Positions 44,962 to 54,318 of a stretch of DNA of 64,000 nt are shown piece after piece (within the stretch, counting starts at the first letter, position 1; every line of letters begins with the position of its first letter). The stretch lies in assembly GCA_045545095.1 (NCBI GenBank), contig JAZQAG010000033.1, positions 62,001 through 126,000 of the forward strand, given 5' to 3'. The notes beneath the pieces are model-generated. The model had not been told where the DNA came from. It ran no database searches and was given only the letters and a program-made list of their open reading frames with translations. The stretch is from Phocaeicola_A sp045545095 (GTDB lineage: Bacteria > Bacteroidota > Bacteroidia > Bacteroidales > Bacteroidaceae). Both the position numbers and the translations under genes were made by a program.

Positions 44962-46065
44962 TTATACATTAAATCTAAAGTGCATGATATCGCCATCCTG
45001 TACCACATATTCTTTACCTTCAACGCCCATTTTCCCGGCTTCCTTGACGGCAGCTTCGGAACCGTATTTTATGTAATCATCATATTTGATTACTTCTGCA
45101 CGGATAAACCCTTTCTCAAAATCGGTGTGGATAACCCCTGCACATTGTGGGGCTTTCCATCCCTTGCGATAGGTCCAAGCTTTCACTTCCATTTCACCAG
45201 CAGTAATGAATGTTTCTAAGTTCAGGAGTTTATAAATAGCTTTAATAAGACGGTCGCATCCAGATTCTTTCAACCCCATGTCCTCCAAAAACATTTGTTT
45301 TTCTTCATAACTTTCCAGTTCAGCTATGTCCGCTTCGGTTTGTGCACTGATGATGAGTAATTCGGCTTCCTCATCCTTAATGGCTTCACGTACGGCTTCT
45401 ACGTATGGATTTCCATTAGCTGCGCTCGTGTCGTCTACATTGCAAACATAGAGCACAGGTTTTGTAGTAAGCAGAAAAAGATTTCTTGCCGCAATCTCTT
45501 CATCTTCAGTATCAAATGTCACTGTACGTGCAGACTTCCCTTGTAATAGAATATCGCGATAACGGAGTAATACTTCGTATTCAATCTTAGCTTGCTTGTC
45601 TCCACCGACTTTTGCTTGTTTCTCGACGCGTTTGATACGATTCTCTACAGTTTCCAGATCTTTTAATTGTAACTCTGCGTCAATGATTTCTTTGTCACGT
45701 ACGGGATTTACAGAGCCATCTACATGAACGATGTTATCATTATCAAAACAACGGAGTACGTGTATGATTGCATCCGTTTCTCGGATATTCCCTAAAAACT
45801 GGTTACCTAATCCTTCACCTTGACTGGCTCCTTTGACTAATCCTGCAATATCCACAATGTCGCATGTGGCAGGTACAATGCGTCCAGGGTGTACTAATTC
45901 TGCTAATTTATTGAGGCGTTCATCCGGTACAGATATTTGTCCTTGTTGGGCATCTATTGTACAAAACGGATAGTTGGCGCTTTGTGCTTTTGCGCTTGAT
46001 AAACAATTGAAAAGTGTAGATTTGCCCACGTTTGGGAGACCTACGATTCCTGCTTTTAAAGCCAT
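44962..46065 (-). CDS. ychF: Redox-regulated ATPase YchF (OLA1 family)
   Basis: A 367-residue Obg-family P-loop NTPase. G1 is GLPNVGKSTLFN at residues 8-19. The G4 position is NVDD instead of NKxD, which explains the ATP preference of this family. The coiled-coil insertion lies in the middle and the TGS domain at the end (YVVQDGDIMHFRFNV). YchF binds ribosomes and responds to oxidative stress. A complete promoter overlaps the end of the upstream sulfatase gene. Confidence 0.96.
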   Translation of the reverse strand: MALKAGIVGLPNVGKSTLFNCLSSAKAQSANYPFCTIDAQQGQISVPDERLNKLAELVHPGRIVPATCDIVDIAGLVKGASQGEGLGNQFLGNIRETDAIIHVLRCFDNDNIVHVDGSVNPVRDKEIIDAELQLKDLETVENRIKRVEKQAKVGGDKQAKIEYEVLLRYRDILLQGKSARTVTFDTEDEEIAARNLFLLTTKPVLYVCNVDDTSAANGNPYVEAVREAIKDEEAELLIISAQTEADIAELESYEEKQMFLEDMGLKESGCDRLIKAIYKLLNLETFITAGEMEVKAWTYRKGWKAPQCAGVIHTDFEKGFIRAEVIKYDDYIKYGSEAAVKEAGKMGVEGKEYVVQDGDIMHFRFNV

Positions 46066-46105
46066 AATTATATATATTTATACTTGTTAATATTCGTAGA
46101 ATGTG

Positions 46106-46136
46106 CAAATATAGCAAATTTTATCGTTTCCCCAAA
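46106..46136 (-). promoter_or_regulatory. ychF promoter
   Basis: TTTG at 46136-46133, 19 bases, then TATATTTG at 46113-46106 on the minus strand: a complete match. The -33 element is inside the last codons of the sulfatase gene upstream. Confidence 0.75.
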
Positions 46137-47938
46137 TCGTCCATGACGGTTTGTAAGATGGCTTGCCCATTTTTTAATCGTTGTTTGTTTGCGATGGGAG
46201 CATCAAGGGTTACGATTGAAGCATCGTTGTCAAAAACTGTGATACCTGTACTGTCACGAAAGGCCAGCCCATTATTAAACGTATAGAACGCGAAGGGGTA
46301 GGTATAGTGCTTGCCAAAAATATTTCTGCTAAATGTGAATTCATCATATGGCAAGTTCATTTGGCCTAATAATGTGGCAGCCAAATCTGTCTGATTGGCA
46401 ATTAATTCCACTTCTGTCGGTTTTGTGATGGCGCCACCCAACCATAACATAGGGATATGAAAACGTTCCTCCTCAGGACTATTATTATAAGCGATGCCAT
46501 GATCGGGTAAGCAGATGATCAATAAATCTTTCCAAAGGGGGAGTGATTTGAGCTTTTCTATGAAGAGTCCTAAACATTCGTCTGTATAGGCAAAAGAGTT
46601 GCGCTTCTTATCCTCTTTGAAACGCTCAAAAGGAACTTCAAAAGGTTCGTGGCTACTGAGGGTAAGAAATGTGGTGTGCCAACGTTGAGTAGTATCTGTC
46701 CGTTGCTTTAAAACGTTGTATAGGTGATTAAATGTGATATCATCATTGACTCCCCAAGCATTAGTCGTACGCTCTTGTATGGTGAAATCTGTGTCAGCAG
46801 TAATTTGTTGAAATCCTGTGCCAAGCAGATAACTCTTCATGTTGGTAAAATTGATGTCTCCACCATAGAGAAAGTCTGTTTTATATCCTACTTTCCCCAA
46901 CGATTGGGCAATAGCTGGTAAAGTTCGACTTTTGGAAGGAATTTTCATGACAGAAGTTTTGGGTAATCCTAAATATCCACTAAGAGCTGATACCACTCCG
47001 CGATCGGTACGATAGCTATTTGCATAGAAGTATGGGAAGAATATACCTTCTTTGCGTAAGCGATCGATGTTGGGTGAAGTTCCACTGGCTCCCCCCTGAG
47101 ACTCAACCATAGTACTGCCAAATCCTTCCATCAGTATAATAAGAATATTAGGACGGGAAGTATTTAATAAATATGTGATAGTGCTGTCATTGGCTGTAGG
47201 ATAAAGTCCATTAAATATGTTTGCTCTTTCTTCTTCGGTGAAGAAATTAAACATATCTTCAAAGCGTTCTGTTTTGCTGACAGAAGAGAGAAGACTAAAG
47301 CAGGGGTTGACTGCAGAGTGATTTAAAAACTGCTTGTTGCTGAAATATACTTGTCCTATATTGGCTGTTGATTCCGTGATACCACCACGCATGATGATGA
47401 ACATAACCCCGCCTAGCAATAGGATAGACAGTGATGCCCAAATACGATGATGAACATTTTTTAGCATAGCTGGAGTTAATCGTAATAATGGCCAGATTAT
47501 CAAAAAAGAAATGATTAGGATGCCTATAGAATGTGCCAATAAGTATCCTGTTGAGACACTGGCCAATGCCTCTGAAGGGGAATCTAAATAATTGAATATT
47601 GTTGCATCTAATTTGAATTCCCAAAATGTATAGAGAGCCATATCTGTTACAAATATGGCGGACAATAATAATGATACTAATATGAAATAAGGAGTTAGCC
47701 ATTTGCGTAGTGCAAACTTTTTGAACCATATACTAACTAATACAATCAACAAAGGAATTGCGGTCAGATATCCTGCCGTACTGGCATCTAATGATAACCC
47801 GTGTAGAATCACATCAAATATGTCAACGGCAGAAAAAGATTCAGTCTGATTGTACCACATAAAAAGTGGTTTTTGTATGGCAAATATTCCGGTAAAAATT
47901 AGGAAAATTGTAATAAGATAGATTATTCTTTTCTTCAT
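46121..47938 (-). CDS. LTA synthase-family membrane sulfatase/phosphotransferase
   Basis: A 605-residue protein with five N-terminal transmembrane helices (to about residue 190) and an extracytoplasmic alkaline-phosphatase-fold domain. Catalytic features are ILMEGFGS with the metal glutamate near 270, SYRTDRG with the threonine nucleophile near 312, and LPDHGIAYN with Asp-His. In Gram-positive bacteria such enzymes polymerise glycerol phosphate. In Bacteroidetes, which lack lipoteichoic acid, they more likely transfer phosphoglycerol or phosphoethanolamine to glycans or lipids; that is inference. A TACCTTTG -7 box lies at 47969-47962. Confidence 0.88.
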   Translation of the reverse strand: MKKRIIYLITIFLIFTGIFAIQKPLFMWYNQTESFSAVDIFDVILHGLSLDASTAGYLTAIPLLIVLVSIWFKKFALRKWLTPYFILVSLLLSAIFVTDMALYTFWEFKLDATIFNYLDSPSEALASVSTGYLLAHSIGILIISFLIIWPLLRLTPAMLKNVHHRIWASLSILLLGGVMFIIMRGGITESTANIGQVYFSNKQFLNHSAVNPCFSLLSSVSKTERFEDMFNFFTEEERANIFNGLYPTANDSTITYLLNTSRPNILIILMEGFGSTMVESQGGASGTSPNIDRLRKEGIFFPYFYANSYRTDRGVVSALSGYLGLPKTSVMKIPSKSRTLPAIAQSLGKVGYKTDFLYGGDINFTNMKSYLLGTGFQQITADTDFTIQERTTNAWGVNDDITFNHLYNVLKQRTDTTQRWHTTFLTLSSHEPFEVPFERFKEDKKRNSFAYTDECLGLFIEKLKSLPLWKDLLIICLPDHGIAYNNSPEEERFHIPMLWLGGAITKPTEVELIANQTDLAATLLGQMNLPYDEFTFSRNIFGKHYTYPFAFYTFNNGLAFRDSTGITVFDNDASIVTLDAPIANKQRLKNGQAILQTVMDDLGKR

Positions 47939-48045
47939 AGAGCATATTGTTAATATCGATGCAAAGGTACGTGCTTTTCTTTAATAATTCAAGCATATTT
48001 ATGTGCAAACTTCCACAGTTTTCTATGTAAGTGTGATTTTTTAAT

Positions 48046-48053
48046 TATATTTG
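48046..48053 (+). promoter_or_regulatory. -7 box of metG
   Basis: TATATTTG is an exact -7 match 39 bases before the metG ATG; the -33 region is poor. Confidence 0.5.
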
Positions 48054-48092
48054 CAGCCTTAAATATAAAAATATAAATATTTCAATAATTAT

Positions 48093-50150
48093 ATGGAAAA
48101 GAAATTCAAGCGAACAACCGTTACTTCAGCATTGCCCTATGCCAATGGTCCTGTACATATTGGTCATTTGGCAGGTGTCTATGTTCCTGCCGATATTTAT
48201 GTGCGCTATTTGCGATTGAAGGGTGAGGATGTCCTTTTCATTGGCGGAAGCGATGAACACGGAGTGCCCGTCACCATTCGTGCCAAGAAAGAGGGCTGTA
48301 CACCGCAAGATGTGGTTGACCGTTACCATGGTATCATCAAGAATGCTTTTGCCGATTTTGGCATTTCGTTCGATGTCTATTCACGCACCACATCAAAAAC
48401 TCATCACCGGTTGGCCAGCGATTTCTTCAAGACTCTTTATGACAATGGCAAGTTCATTGAAATGGAGAGTGAACAGTTCTACGATGAAGGAGCCAAGCAG
48501 TTCCTTAGCGACCGTAACATCATGGGCCAATGTCCCCGTTGCCATGCCGAGGGTGCTTATGGTGACCAGTGTGAGAAGTGTGGAAGCACTCTCTCTCCCG
48601 ATGAACTTATCAATCCTGTGAATGCCCTTACTGGCAATCCATTGGTGAAGAAGGCTACCAAACATTGGTATTTGCCTCTTGATGCTCATCAGCCTTGGCT
48701 CGAAGAGTGGATTCTGCAGGGTCATAAGGAGTGGCGTACCAATGTGTATGGCCAGTGTAAGAGTTGGTTGGATGCAGGGTTGAAGCCTCGTGCCGTTACC
48801 CGCGACCTTGAATGGGGTATTCCTGTGCCAGTGGAAGGTGCTGAGGGTAAAGTGCTTTATGTATGGTTCGATGCTCCCATCGGTTACATCAGCAATACCA
48901 AAGAACTCTGTGATGCTCATCCCGAGAAGGGCAGTTGGGAAACTTGGTGGAAAGATCCCGAAACCCGTCTTGTACACTTTATCGGAAAGGACAACATTGT
49001 GTTCCATTGCATTGTATTCCCTGCCATGTTGAAGGCTGAGGGCAGCTACATCTTGCCCGACAATGTTCCTGGCAATGAGTTCTTGAATCTTGAAGGCGAT
49101 AAGATTTCAACCAGCCGCAATTGGGCCGTGTGGTTGCATGAATACCTTGTCGATTTTCCCGGCAAGCAGGATGTGCTCCGCTATGTGCTAACCGCCAATG
49201 CTCCCGAGACAAAGGATAACGACTTCACATGGAAAGACTTCCAGGCACGCAATAACAACGAGTTGGTAGCTGTCTATGGCAATTTTGTGAATCGTGCGCT
49301 TCAGCTCACCCAGAAGTACTACAATGGCGTAGTGCCCGCTCCTGGCGAATTGACTGAATATGATAAGGAGACTTTGGCTGAATTTAAGGATGTGAAGGAG
49401 AAGGTTGAGCGCTTGCTCGACAATTTCAAATTCCGCGATGCTCAGAAGGAAGCTATGAATCTGGCACGTATCGGCAACAAGTATATAGCTGATTGCGAAC
49501 CCTGGAAGGTCATCAAGACTGACCCCGAACGCGTGAAGACCATCATCTATATCTCTCTTCAGCTGACAGCCAATCTGGCCATTGCTTTCGAGCCGTTCCT
49601 CCCCTTCAGTAGCGACAAGTTGCGCGGTATGCTCAATATGCCGACGTTCGAATGGAATTCGTTGGGGCAAACAGATATTCTTCCCGTCGGTCATCAGTTG
49701 GCCGCACCTGCCCTTCTTTTCGAGAAGATTGAGGATGCCGCCATTGATGCACAGATGCAACGTCTGGAGGATATCAAGAAGGCCAATGAAGCTGCAGCTT
49801 ATAAGGCCAATCCTATCAAGCCTACCATTGCTTTTGAGGATTTTGAGAAACTCGATATCCGCGTAGGTACAGTACTCGAGTGTGAGCGTGTGCCCAAGAT
49901 GAAGAAACTCTTGAAGTTCAAGATTGCTGACGGGTTGCAGGACCGTACTATTGTGAGTGGTATAGCCGAGCACTACCAGCCGGAAGAACTCGTAGGCAAG
50001 CAGGTGCTCTTCATTGCCAATTTGGCTCCTCGTCAGTTCAAGAACGGTCTGGTGAGTGAAGGTATGATACTCAGTGCCGAGAATTTCGACGGCTCCTTGG
50101 CTGTCACTTCGCTGTTGAAAGAAGTGAAGCCCGGTAGTGAAGTAAAGTAA
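48093..50150 (+). CDS. metG: Methionyl-tRNA synthetase
   Basis: A 685-residue class I synthetase with the HIGH motif in ANGPVHIGHLAG near residue 23. The zinc-binding CPRC and CEKC lie near 147-161, and DKISTSRNW near 336 takes the place of KMSKS. A C-terminal tRNA-binding (OB-fold) domain covers about 575-685 (FEKLDIRVGTVLECERV). It charges initiator and elongator tRNA-Met. The single-gene transcript ends at a strong hairpin. Codon use is more GC-rich and regular than in the neighbouring genes, as expected for a highly expressed gene. Confidence 0.97.
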   Translation: MEKKFKRTTVTSALPYANGPVHIGHLAGVYVPADIYVRYLRLKGEDVLFIGGSDEHGVPVTIRAKKEGCTPQDVVDRYHGIIKNAFADFGISFDVYSRTTSKTHHRLASDFFKTLYDNGKFIEMESEQFYDEGAKQFLSDRNIMGQCPRCHAEGAYGDQCEKCGSTLSPDELINPVNALTGNPLVKKATKHWYLPLDAHQPWLEEWILQGHKEWRTNVYGQCKSWLDAGLKPRAVTRDLEWGIPVPVEGAEGKVLYVWFDAPIGYISNTKELCDAHPEKGSWETWWKDPETRLVHFIGKDNIVFHCIVFPAMLKAEGSYILPDNVPGNEFLNLEGDKISTSRNWAVWLHEYLVDFPGKQDVLRYVLTANAPETKDNDFTWKDFQARNNNELVAVYGNFVNRALQLTQKYYNGVVPAPGELTEYDKETLAEFKDVKEKVERLLDNFKFRDAQKEAMNLARIGNKYIADCEPWKVIKTDPERVKTIIYISLQLTANLAIAFEPFLPFSSDKLRGMLNMPTFEWNSLGQTDILPVGHQLAAPALLFEKIEDAAIDAQMQRLEDIKKANEAAAYKANPIKPTIAFEDFEKLDIRVGTVLECERVPKMKKLLKFKIADGLQDRTIVSGIAEHYQPEELVGKQVLFIANLAPRQFKNGLVSEGMILSAENFDGSLAVTSLLKEVKPGSEVK

Positions 50151-50208
50151 GTTTAGGGCTTTTCTTACTCCTTGGTGTAGGTAGATGACGTCCGGATTTG
50201 GAAGATAC

Positions 50209-50248
50209 AAAAAAAAGGAAGCGTATCCAACAGATGCGCTTCCTTTTT
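50209..50248. terminator. Terminator between metG and the SDR gene
   Basis: AAGGAAGCGTAT pairs with ATGCGCTTCCTT (one G-U) around a short loop, with A and T runs on both flanks. It serves the two convergent genes. Confidence 0.88.
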
Positions 50249-50267
50249 TATGTGTAGTGTAGAACCT

Positions 50268-51080
50268 TTACATTGCAAAAGTGTTGAATCCTCCATCAAC
50301 GACGGCTACAGTACCGGTAACGAATTTGGCGGCATCACTAATGAGGTAATGGATGGTGCCGCAGAGTTCTTCTGGTTCACCAAAACGTTTGAAGGGGGTT
50401 TGGCGGATGACGTCTTGGCCGCGTTCGGTTAAGTTTCCTTTACCGTCGGTCAGTAGGAGCAGGTTCTGTTCGGTCAAGAAAAATCCTGGTGCGATAGCAT
50501 TGACACGAATCTTCTCAGTGAACTTGCTCGCGACTTCATTGGCCATGAAGGCAGTGAAGTTCGAAATTCCTGCTTTAGCTGCAGCATAGCCACACACGCG
50601 AGTCATGGGACGGAATGCGGCCATTGACGAAAAGTTAATGATGGATCCTTTTCCTTGTTCAACCATGGGTTTGAGGAATATTTGAGTAGGAATAACGGTG
50701 CCAGTCAAGTTTAAGTCAAGTACGCGCTTGAATTGCTCAGGGTCAAGATCAAAGAAGTTTCCTGTAGGTGCAATGGTGGCACCAGGCATGTTTCCTCCAG
50801 CAGCATTCAGTAGTGCATCTACGCGGCCGTATGCTTTCAGGATGTCTTGTAGATTTTCTTCAACTTTGGTAGCGTTCATCACGTCAGTTACCAAGAACAT
50901 GGCTTCGCCTCCTTGTTGCTTGATGTCAGCCACGATTTCGTTTCCTATTTCGGCTTTACGTCCCATTACAACTACTTTGGCACCTTCCTTGGCTAAATAT
51001 TTGGCAATGCAGCGACCCAATACGCCAGTACCACCAGTGATGACCACTACTTGGTCTTTAATGTTGAATAATTCGTTCAT
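50268..51080 (-). CDS. SDR oxidoreductase, probable D-mannonate (fructuronate) oxidoreductase
   Basis: A 270-residue classical SDR with TGGTGVLGRC near residues 16-25, NAAGG, the serine in NFSSMAAF, the YAAAKAG pair and a VVDGGFN end. Several features (residues 1-12 with NIKDQ, the insertion GNMPGATIAPT.NFFDL, FFLTEQN) resemble the SDR-type mannonate oxidoreductases and gluconate dehydrogenases of Bacteroidetes. It would convert fructuronate and mannonate in uronate catabolism, which fits the pectin genes in the window. No uxuA neighbour is present, so substrate is tentative. A promoter (TTTC, 19 bases, TATCTTTG at 51145-51138) lies upstream. Confidence 0.78.
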   Translation of the reverse strand: MNELFNIKDQVVVITGGTGVLGRCIAKYLAKEGAKVVVMGRKAEIGNEIVADIKQQGGEAMFLVTDVMNATKVEENLQDILKAYGRVDALLNAAGGNMPGATIAPTGNFFDLDPEQFKRVLDLNLTGTVIPTQIFLKPMVEQGKGSIINFSSMAAFRPMTRVCGYAAAKAGISNFTAFMANEVASKFTEKIRVNAIAPGFFLTEQNLLLLTDGKGNLTERGQDVIRQTPFKRFGEPEELCGTIHYLISDAAKFVTGTVAVVDGGFNTFAM

Positions 51081-51322
51081 AGTTCTATTTTTTAGGATTA
51101 ATGTTCTTGTTGTTTCAGACTTTTTGTCCTACAACGGCAAAGATACATATTTGTTGGGGTTTATGAAAAGAATTGAACCATTATCTTTCATATAAAGAAG
51201 TTAAAGTGTGCTGATAGTTTTTTAAAAGAGATAAAATAGGGGGAAAATGTAATTTATTAGCTAAACTTTAGAATGAGGAACAATAAATATAGAAATATAA
51301 TTCTTGTATAATCTTATTTTTG

Positions 51323-51330
51323 TATATTTG
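51323..51330 (+). promoter_or_regulatory. -7 box that fixes the methyltransferase start
   Basis: TATATTTG lies 17 bases before the ATG at 51347. A possible TTG start at 51320 would precede this box and is therefore rejected. Confidence 0.55.
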
Positions 51331-51346
51331 CACAGACTATCATTCC

Positions 51347-52033
51347 ATGAAAATGAATTATCTGAAACGAATATATATATGGTGCAGGCGTTTCCGATAT
51401 CGGAAAGGCTATGGGGTACATTCTCCATTCGCTTATGGATTGATAACTGATGTTATTTATGAAAAGTTGCCTTATTATGCTTATGATGAATTATGCTCTC
51501 TGCACGGAGAAATATCATCAAAAGCATTGCATTATAGTGAAAGGGTTAATCGTTTATTGATGAGATTGGTTAATTACTTTCGGCCGTCATATATTTTAGA
51601 AATTGGAACTGGAGCAGGATTGAGTATTTGTTATATGGCTGCTGGACGATTGGACGCTCAATGTGTCAGTCTTTGTGGAAATAATCCATCAAAAGAATTG
51701 ATAAATTTGATTGACCGGTGTAAAAATGCAAATTTGGCAAAGGGGCCAGAATTGAAGGTCTTGGATGAAGAACTGAAGGTGATTCCTGAGATTGGAATGC
51801 TGCACATTGCACATACTGAGGATTATGAGTGCGTCTTTGAAAAAATACTTCCTTATGTAGGGGAAAAAACGTTATGTGTTATCGAAGGAATTCATGATAC
51901 AGCTATCAAATATGAATGGTGGAAACGTGTTGTTGCAGATAAACGGACAGGAATTACATTTGATTTGTATGAGTTGGGATTGGTATTTTTTGATCATGCG
52001 ATGAATAAACAACATTATATAGTGAATTTTTAA
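51347..52033 (+). CDS. Small SAM-dependent methyltransferase-like protein
   Basis: A 228-residue protein with a Rossmann motif I ILEIGTGAGLSICYMA near residue 83, and a strand VIEGIH near residue 180. The early YGVHSPFAYGLI segment is shared with a set of Bacteroidetes proteins annotated as class I methyltransferases. The substrate is unknown. The starts ATG 51347 and ATG 51353 are both possible. It is AT-rich compared with metG, and the gene downstream is also AT-rich. It is followed by the GH28 gene after about 50 bases. Confidence 0.75.
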   Translation: MKMNYLKRIYIWCRRFRYRKGYGVHSPFAYGLITDVIYEKLPYYAYDELCSLHGEISSKALHYSERVNRLLMRLVNYFRPSYILEIGTGAGLSICYMAAGRLDAQCVSLCGNNPSKELINLIDRCKNANLAKGPELKVLDEELKVIPEIGMLHIAHTEDYECVFEKILPYVGEKTLCVIEGIHDTAIKYEWWKRVVADKRTGITFDLYELGLVFFDHAMNKQHYIVNF

Positions 52034-52082
52034 GTAATAATTATTATTGATAAACTATGGGCATATATTGCTCATAATTAAA

Positions 52083-53708
52083 ATGAATGTTATAGCAATG
52101 AACAAAACATCTATGAAAATGACAGCCCTATTGTTGGGCGTTTTCTTTCTTTCGGGTTGTAACACTAAAATGTCTCAACAGACTGATGCTGTTGTAAATG
52201 ATGTATGTGTGTATGAGAACCTCCCTTTTGAAATGCCTGAGGTTAAACGGCCAAGTTTTCCTGATTATCAGGTTAAAATTACAGATTTTGGAGCAAAAGG
52301 TGATGGCATTACGTTGAATACAGAGCCTATTAATAGGGCTATTCAACAAGTGAGCGAAAAGGGAGGAGGGACGGTTGTAATTCCTGCTGGCATATGGTAT
52401 ACTGGTCCAATTGTTCTAAAAAGTAATGTAAATCTTCATGCTGAGGCTAATGCGTTAGTTATTTTCTCAGACGATTTTATGTTATATCCTATTTTAGACA
52501 CCTCATTTGAAGGATTAAATACTCGTCGTTGTCAATCTCCTCTTTCAGCATGGAATGTCGAGAATATTGCGATTACAGGTGAAGGAGTTTTTGATGGTTC
52601 GGGTGATAGTTGGAGACCTGTGAAAAAAGGAAAAATGACCGATGGCCAATGGAAGAAATTAATCCAAAGCGGTGGTGTGGTAGATGGTAATGTATGGTAT
52701 CCTACCGAAGGTTCACTCAAAGGGGCTAAGGCTACCAAACAATTTAATACTCCTGAAGGATTGACTACTGATGCAGAATGGGATGAAGTGCGTCCATGGT
52801 TACGTCCGGTATTACTGAGTTTTGTTGGATGCAAACGTGTGCTTTTAGAAGATGCAACATTTAAGAACTCTCCAGCATGGTGTCTTCATCCGTTAATGTG
52901 TGAAGACATTACACTGAATCGCGTAAAAGTGTTCAATCCTTGGTATTCACAGAATGGTGACGCTTTGGATTTGGAATCGTGTAAAAATGCATTAATCACT
53001 AATTGTACATTTGATGCAGGAGATGATGCGATCTGTATAAAATCGGGTAAGGACAAAGATGGACGTGAACGTGGTATTCCTTGTGAGAATGTTGTAGTAA
53101 AAAATAATGTAGTATTACATGGACACGGTGGATTTGTAGTGGGTAGTGAAATGTCTGGTGGAGTAAAGAATATATATGTTTCTGATTGCTCCTTCTTGGG
53201 TACAGATGTTGGACTTCGTTTTAAAAGTACACGTGGACGTGGAGGAGTCGTAGAGAATATTTATATTGATAATATCCAAATGATAGATATTCCTAATGAG
53301 CCGTTGCTTTTTGATCTCTTTTATGGTGGGAAAGGTGCAGGTGAGGAAACGGATGAGGAAGTTGCTGCTCGTATGCGTGCCGCTATTCCGCCTGTAACAG
53401 AAGAAACCCCTTCTTTTCGTAATATTTATATAAGTAATGTCAACTGTCGTGGTTGTGATGGACGTGCAATGTTTTTCAATGGACTTCCTGAAATGCCAGT
53501 AAAAAATGTTTCTGTAAAAAATGTAGTAATTAGTCAGGCTAAGCGTGGAGTGGTAATTAGTCAGGCGGAAGATGTTACATTTGAAAATGTACGTATACAA
53601 ACTGTTGATGGTTGTGATCCAATGAGTGTAAAAAGCTCGAAAAATCTGACTATTGATGGTAGAACTTATGCTGAAATAGATTATAAGGGGCAGGACTTCA
53701 AACTGTGA
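52083..53708 (+). CDS. GH28 polygalacturonase-family lipoprotein
   Basis: A 541-residue glycoside hydrolase with a lipoprotein signal (LLLGVFFLSGC, cysteine near residue 26), so it is probably anchored in the outer or inner membrane. GH28 motifs are clear: ITDFGAKGDG near the start, NGDALDLES near 290, DAGDDAICIKSG near 312, GHGGFVVGSE near 346 and RFKSTRG near 378. These supply the catalytic aspartates, the histidine and the arginine-lysine pair. It hydrolyses galacturonic-acid linkages in pectin. The ATG at 52098 is an equally good start. It is followed 4 bases later by the cobalamin adenosyltransferase gene. Confidence 0.92.
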   Translation: MNVIAMNKTSMKMTALLLGVFFLSGCNTKMSQQTDAVVNDVCVYENLPFEMPEVKRPSFPDYQVKITDFGAKGDGITLNTEPINRAIQQVSEKGGGTVVIPAGIWYTGPIVLKSNVNLHAEANALVIFSDDFMLYPILDTSFEGLNTRRCQSPLSAWNVENIAITGEGVFDGSGDSWRPVKKGKMTDGQWKKLIQSGGVVDGNVWYPTEGSLKGAKATKQFNTPEGLTTDAEWDEVRPWLRPVLLSFVGCKRVLLEDATFKNSPAWCLHPLMCEDITLNRVKVFNPWYSQNGDALDLESCKNALITNCTFDAGDDAICIKSGKDKDGRERGIPCENVVVKNNVVLHGHGGFVVGSEMSGGVKNIYVSDCSFLGTDVGLRFKSTRGRGGVVENIYIDNIQMIDIPNEPLLFDLFYGGKGAGEETDEEVAARMRAAIPPVTEETPSFRNIYISNVNCRGCDGRAMFFNGLPEMPVKNVSVKNVVISQAKRGVVISQAEDVTFENVRIQTVDGCDPMSVKSSKNLTIDGRTYAEIDYKGQDFKL

Positions 53709-53712
53709 AAAG

Positions 53713-54270
53713 ATGAAAATCTATACGAAAACGGGTGATAAAGGAACAACTAGTTTAGTTGGTGGATCTAGAGTGCCTAAAAATCATGTCCGCTTAGAAG
53801 CTTATGGTACACTTGATGAACTGAATGCGCATTTGGGTGTCTTGTTGACCTATATTACTGAAGATTCAGATAAAAAAGATGTGGTATGGATTCAAGGAAT
53901 GTTATTGGTGATTGGAGCCTTGCTGGCTACTGAAGCAGATTCTCCATTAATATCCTCTTTGACAAAAATGAAGCAAGAGGATGTGGCTAGGTTAGAACGT
54001 GCGATAGATATTATTCAGGCAGAATTGCCGAGATTAAATTCGTTTATCCTTCCAAACGGAAGTCGAGGGGGAACTGTATGTCATGTATGTCGGACCGTTT
54101 GTCGTAGGGCTGAACGTCGTGTACTTGATATGATTTCCGATAAAATTCATGTGGACGAGTTGGTCATTTCTTTTCTGAACAGACTGTCGGATTATTTGTT
54201 TGTTTTATCACGTAAAATGAATCGGTCTGCAGGTTATATGGATTTTTTCTGGAATAATGCTTGTGATTGA
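53713..54270 (+). CDS. Cob(I)yrinic acid a,c-diamide adenosyltransferase (PduO type)
   Basis: A 185-residue trimeric four-helix enzyme that adds the adenosyl group from ATP to cob(I)alamin. The N-terminal YTKTGDKGTTSLVGGSRVPK binds ATP, and RLEAYGTLDELNAHLG and CRTVCRRAERRV are family hallmarks. It supplies adenosylcobalamin for enzymes such as methylmalonyl-CoA mutase. Only 4 bases separate it from the GH28 stop, so the two share an mRNA although their functions do not obviously relate. No cobalamin riboswitch is visible, because there is no room for one. Confidence 0.94.
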   Translation: MKIYTKTGDKGTTSLVGGSRVPKNHVRLEAYGTLDELNAHLGVLLTYITEDSDKKDVVWIQGMLLVIGALLATEADSPLISSLTKMKQEDVARLERAIDIIQAELPRLNSFILPNGSRGGTVCHVCRTVCRRAERRVLDMISDKIHVDELVISFLNRLSDYLFVLSRKMNRSAGYMDFFWNNACD

Positions 54271-54290
54271 AAATATTTGTTTTATTTTTG
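54260..54290 (+). promoter_or_regulatory. Promoter of the DUF2795 gene
   Basis: CTTG at 54260-54263, 19 bases, then TATTTTTG at 54283-54290, about 29 bases before the ATG. The -33 element matches three of four positions. Confidence 0.55.
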
Positions 54291-54318
54291 TGGCCAAATT
54301 AAAAAACGATAGAGATTT

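Noticed and set aside
49188..50210. 340-codon open frame antisense to metG
   Set aside because: It lies entirely against the conserved C-terminal part of metG and has no recognisable domain; it is a shadow.
53660..53712. Cobalamin riboswitch ahead of the adenosyltransferase gene
   Set aside because: The gene starts 4 bases after the GH28 stop, and no B12-box-like sequence is seen in the preceding coding sequence.
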